From positions 2,356,001 to 2,420,000 of the forward strand of contig NZ_JARXVJ010000001.1 of NCBI RefSeq assembly GCF_029892445.1: DNA of 64,000 nucleotides, written 5' to 3'. Positions 62,167-64,000 of the stretch are shown here, piece after piece. How positions within the stretch are numbered: position 1 is the first letter of the stretch; the number at the start of each line of letters is the position of its first letter. This DNA comes from Chryseobacterium sp. H1D6B (GTDB lineage: Bacteria; Bacteroidota; Bacteroidia; Flavobacteriales; Weeksellaceae). The position numbers and the translations under genes were made by a program. The notes beneath the pieces are model-generated. The model was not told where the DNA came from and made no database searches. It saw only the letters and a program-made list of their open reading frames with translations.

Positions 62167-64000
62167 TTAAAAGGTGATGTCAACTCCTGTTAAAATAAAT
62201 CTGCTTCGTGGATAGGCAGCATAATCTACCCCCGGTGTTAAAGCATTTCTTCTTGTACTTGCTTCAGGATCATATCCTGAATATCCTGTGATCGTAAACA
62301 CATTGTTTACCGTGGCATAGATTCTAAGATTCTTTATGAAAGCACTTTCTAGAGCTCCTTTCGGAAGAGTGTATCCTACTGTTAAGTTATTTAACCTTAA
62401 GAAAGAACCGTCTTCAATGGCATAAGAATGTAAAATGTAATTTCCAGTCGGCGGCGTCCACATCGTTGTATTGGCGTTTAATGCCGCTAGTGCTGTTGGA
62501 TCTGTCACTTTTACGCCGTTATTGTCAAACCATCTCCATCGGTCTGCAACTTCGGCGGCCATGTTGTTGTCCCTATATAAATACTGTGTAGAGAATTCTA
62601 CTTTATTGGCGTTATATACTTTGTTCCCTACAGAAAAATTGAAGAATAAGCTCATATCCCAGTTTTTATAACGGAATGTCTGGCTGAAACCTCCATAGAA
62701 TTTCGGCTGTGAACTTCCAAGTTCGGTCTGGTCGTCTGTAGTGATCTGTCCGTCACCGTTAAGGTCTCTTAATTTCAAATCACCCGGCTGCACTGCTTTT
62801 GATCCTAAAGCAACAGCACTTGTGCTTGGAACTCCTGATTTTAATGTATAGATCTGAGTAGACGGATTGTAATCAAAATCACTGATTTCATATCTTCCTT
62901 CAGTTACATATCCATAATATGTTCCTACCGGGCTTCCTACTTTTGCGATGAAATCATATAAATTATTTACCCATCCGGAGGCTACCAAATAGTAATTATT
63001 ATTTGCCGAACTGCCCGAACCTAAACTTTTAATAATATTTCTGTTGGCTGAAATGTTAAAATCTGTTTTCCAAGAGAAGTTTTCCTTGTTGACGATGATT
63101 CCTCCTAACGTTACTTCTATCCCTTTGTTCTGGGTTTTTCCGGAATTCTGGTATTGATATTCATATCCGGAGGTTTGAGGTATTTTAGCTAGAACCAATA
63201 GATCTTTGGTGTCTGTGATGTAGGCATCTACACTTCCATATAATCTGTTATTGAAGAATGCGAAATCAGTTCCGGCATTTTTAGACACCGTAGCTTCCCA
63301 TCTTATATTTTTATTGGCCAGAATGTTTCCTGTGGTGGCTCCCGGGGTTACCCCGCTTCCAAAAGTATATCCAAAGTCTGTTGAGGTAGTAAAGAAGGTA
63401 TCAAATAAATAAGGGGTAATTCTGTTATTTCCTGCTAATCCGTATCCGAAACGCAATTTCAGTTCGTTCAGCCATTCTTTATCTTTCAGGAAGTTTTCCT
63501 GTTTCAACTTCCAGGCAAGGGATACTGCCGGGAAAGTTCCGTATTGGTTTCCTTGTCCGAATACATTTGAACCGTCCATTCTCAGTGAGAAAGTAGCGAT
63601 ATATTTATTATTGAAAATATAGTTGGCTCTTCCGAAGAACGAGATCAGCCTGTCCGGCGGTAAAGCGGCAGTTCTTGCAGCATCCTGGATCATTCCTGAC
63701 GGCGGGGTAGCAGCCTGGATATTTGCAAATGCTTCATTGGGAAGGATAGAAGCCGGAAGCCATTTTACATACGTGTTTGAAGTTTCGCCGTCTGTCTGTA
63801 CGCTTTCTTCTCCAAGCAGCAGGTCTATCTTATGACTTCCAAACTTTTTAGTATAATTTAAAGTGTTGGTGTTCGTGATTCTTCGGGTCTGTGTTCTTAA
63901 TAGCTGTACAATAGGCTGGTTGTTATTGGCTCTTGCGTCGCTGGTAACGGTTCCCCAGAACTGATTAACGGCATTGTCTCTCTGCACATAGCCTATCACA
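62167..64000 (-). CDS. susC: SusC/RagA-family TonB-dependent transporter (C-terminal part)
   Basis: The visible 610 residues are the barrel half of a SusC transporter; the gene continues past the right edge, so the signal peptide, CNA-like domain and plug are not seen. Markers: WLNELKLRFGYGLAGNNRIT, VSKNAGTDFAFFNNRLYGSV, GDLKLRDLNGDGQITTDDQT, and the aromatic last strand FILTGVDITF. It would import oligogalacturonides with SusD. It is the first visible gene of the run and its promoter lies outside. Confidence 0.95.
   Translation of the reverse strand, partial: VIGYVQRDNAVNQFWGTVTSDARANNNQPIVQLLRTQTRRITNTNTLNYTKKFGSHKIDLLLGEESVQTDGETSNTYVKWLPASILPNEAFANIQAATPPSGMIQDAARTAALPPDRLISFFGRANYIFNNKYIATFSLRMDGSNVFGQGNQYGTFPAVSLAWKLKQENFLKDKEWLNELKLRFGYGLAGNNRITPYLFDTFFTTSTDFGYTFGSGVTPGATTGNILANKNIRWEATVSKNAGTDFAFFNNRLYGSVDAYITDTKDLLVLAKIPQTSGYEYQYQNSGKTQNKGIEVTLGGIIVNKENFSWKTDFNISANRNIIKSLGSGSSANNNYYLVASGWVNNLYDFIAKVGSPVGTYYGYVTEGRYEISDFDYNPSTQIYTLKSGVPSTSAVALGSKAVQPGDLKLRDLNGDGQITTDDQTELGSSQPKFYGGFSQTFRYKNWDMSLFFNFSVGNKVYNANKVEFSTQYLYRDNNMAAEVADRWRWFDNNGVKVTDPTALAALNANTTMWTPPTGNYILHSYAIEDGSFLRLNNLTVGYTLPKGALESAFIKNLRIYATVNNVFTITGYSGYDPEASTRRNALTPGVDYAAYPRSRFILTGVDITF

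Overview
The window looks like a chromosomal segment of a low-GC Bacteroidota, most likely a Flavobacteriia member close to Chryseobacterium/Elizabethkingia. Reasons: the transfer genes are the Bacteroidota TraE-TraQ type, start codons lack Shine-Dalgarno sites, several upstream regions carry TAnnTTTG-like -7 boxes, lipoproteins have flavobacterial signal peptides, and there is a SusC/SusD polysaccharide locus. The species call is inference.

Region 1 (1 to about 37,146) is the right-hand part of an integrative conjugative element (ICE); its left end lies outside the window. From left to right it holds: a partial lipoprotein; a membrane-anchored TPR/AraC regulator and RteC; the mobilisation block mobC (coupling protein), mobB (relaxase) and mobA; a 685-base region rich in hairpins and 8-base iterons that is the best oriT candidate; a ParA-like traA, a DUF3408 gene and a TraD-like gene; then a 9-kb transfer operon traE-F-G-I-J-K-L-M-N-O-Q ending in a clear terminator. 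Next come a D12-class adenine methyltransferase, a tandem structured repeat, a leftward PRTRC cluster (ThiF-like, B, a Cys-rich unknown, C, E, a small gene, a gene broken by a stop codon), a DUF932 protein and an SSB.

Region 2 (26,241 to 34,879) is accessory cargo of probable defence type: a DprA-like/phosphoribosyltransferase pair; a complete three-gene ABC three-component (ABC-3C) system with a nuclease-like effector, a middle component and a Rad50-like DUF3732 ATPase; a membrane protein divergent from an endonuclease/exonuclease/phosphatase-fold protein; and a Shedu (DUF4263) nuclease. An excisionase-like HTH protein and a tyrosine integrase close the element. It ends in a short sequence that fits the 3' end of a tRNA gene, followed by an intrinsic terminator.

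Region 3 (37,147 to 43,356) is host chromosome: a DUF6705-type secreted protein, a lipoprotein with a JAMM-like motif, methionine aminopeptidase, a TonB-receptor-like outer membrane barrel and a DUF6150 repeat protein.

Region 4 (43,555 to the right edge) is a pectin utilisation locus. On the minus strand a SusC (cut by the window edge)/SusD pair is followed by pectin methylesterases (CE8), pectate lyases (PL1), DUF4861 proteins, unsaturated rhamnogalacturonyl hydrolase (GH105), GH43, rhamnogalacturonan acetylesterases (CE12), polygalacturonase (GH28), an alpha/beta esterase and a KdgF-like cupin. A separate rightward pair (DUF4861 + PL10 pectate lyase) lies across a cluster of interspersed repeats. 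Together the set would de-esterify, cut, import and saccharify homogalacturonan and rhamnogalacturonan. No regulator for the locus is visible in the window.
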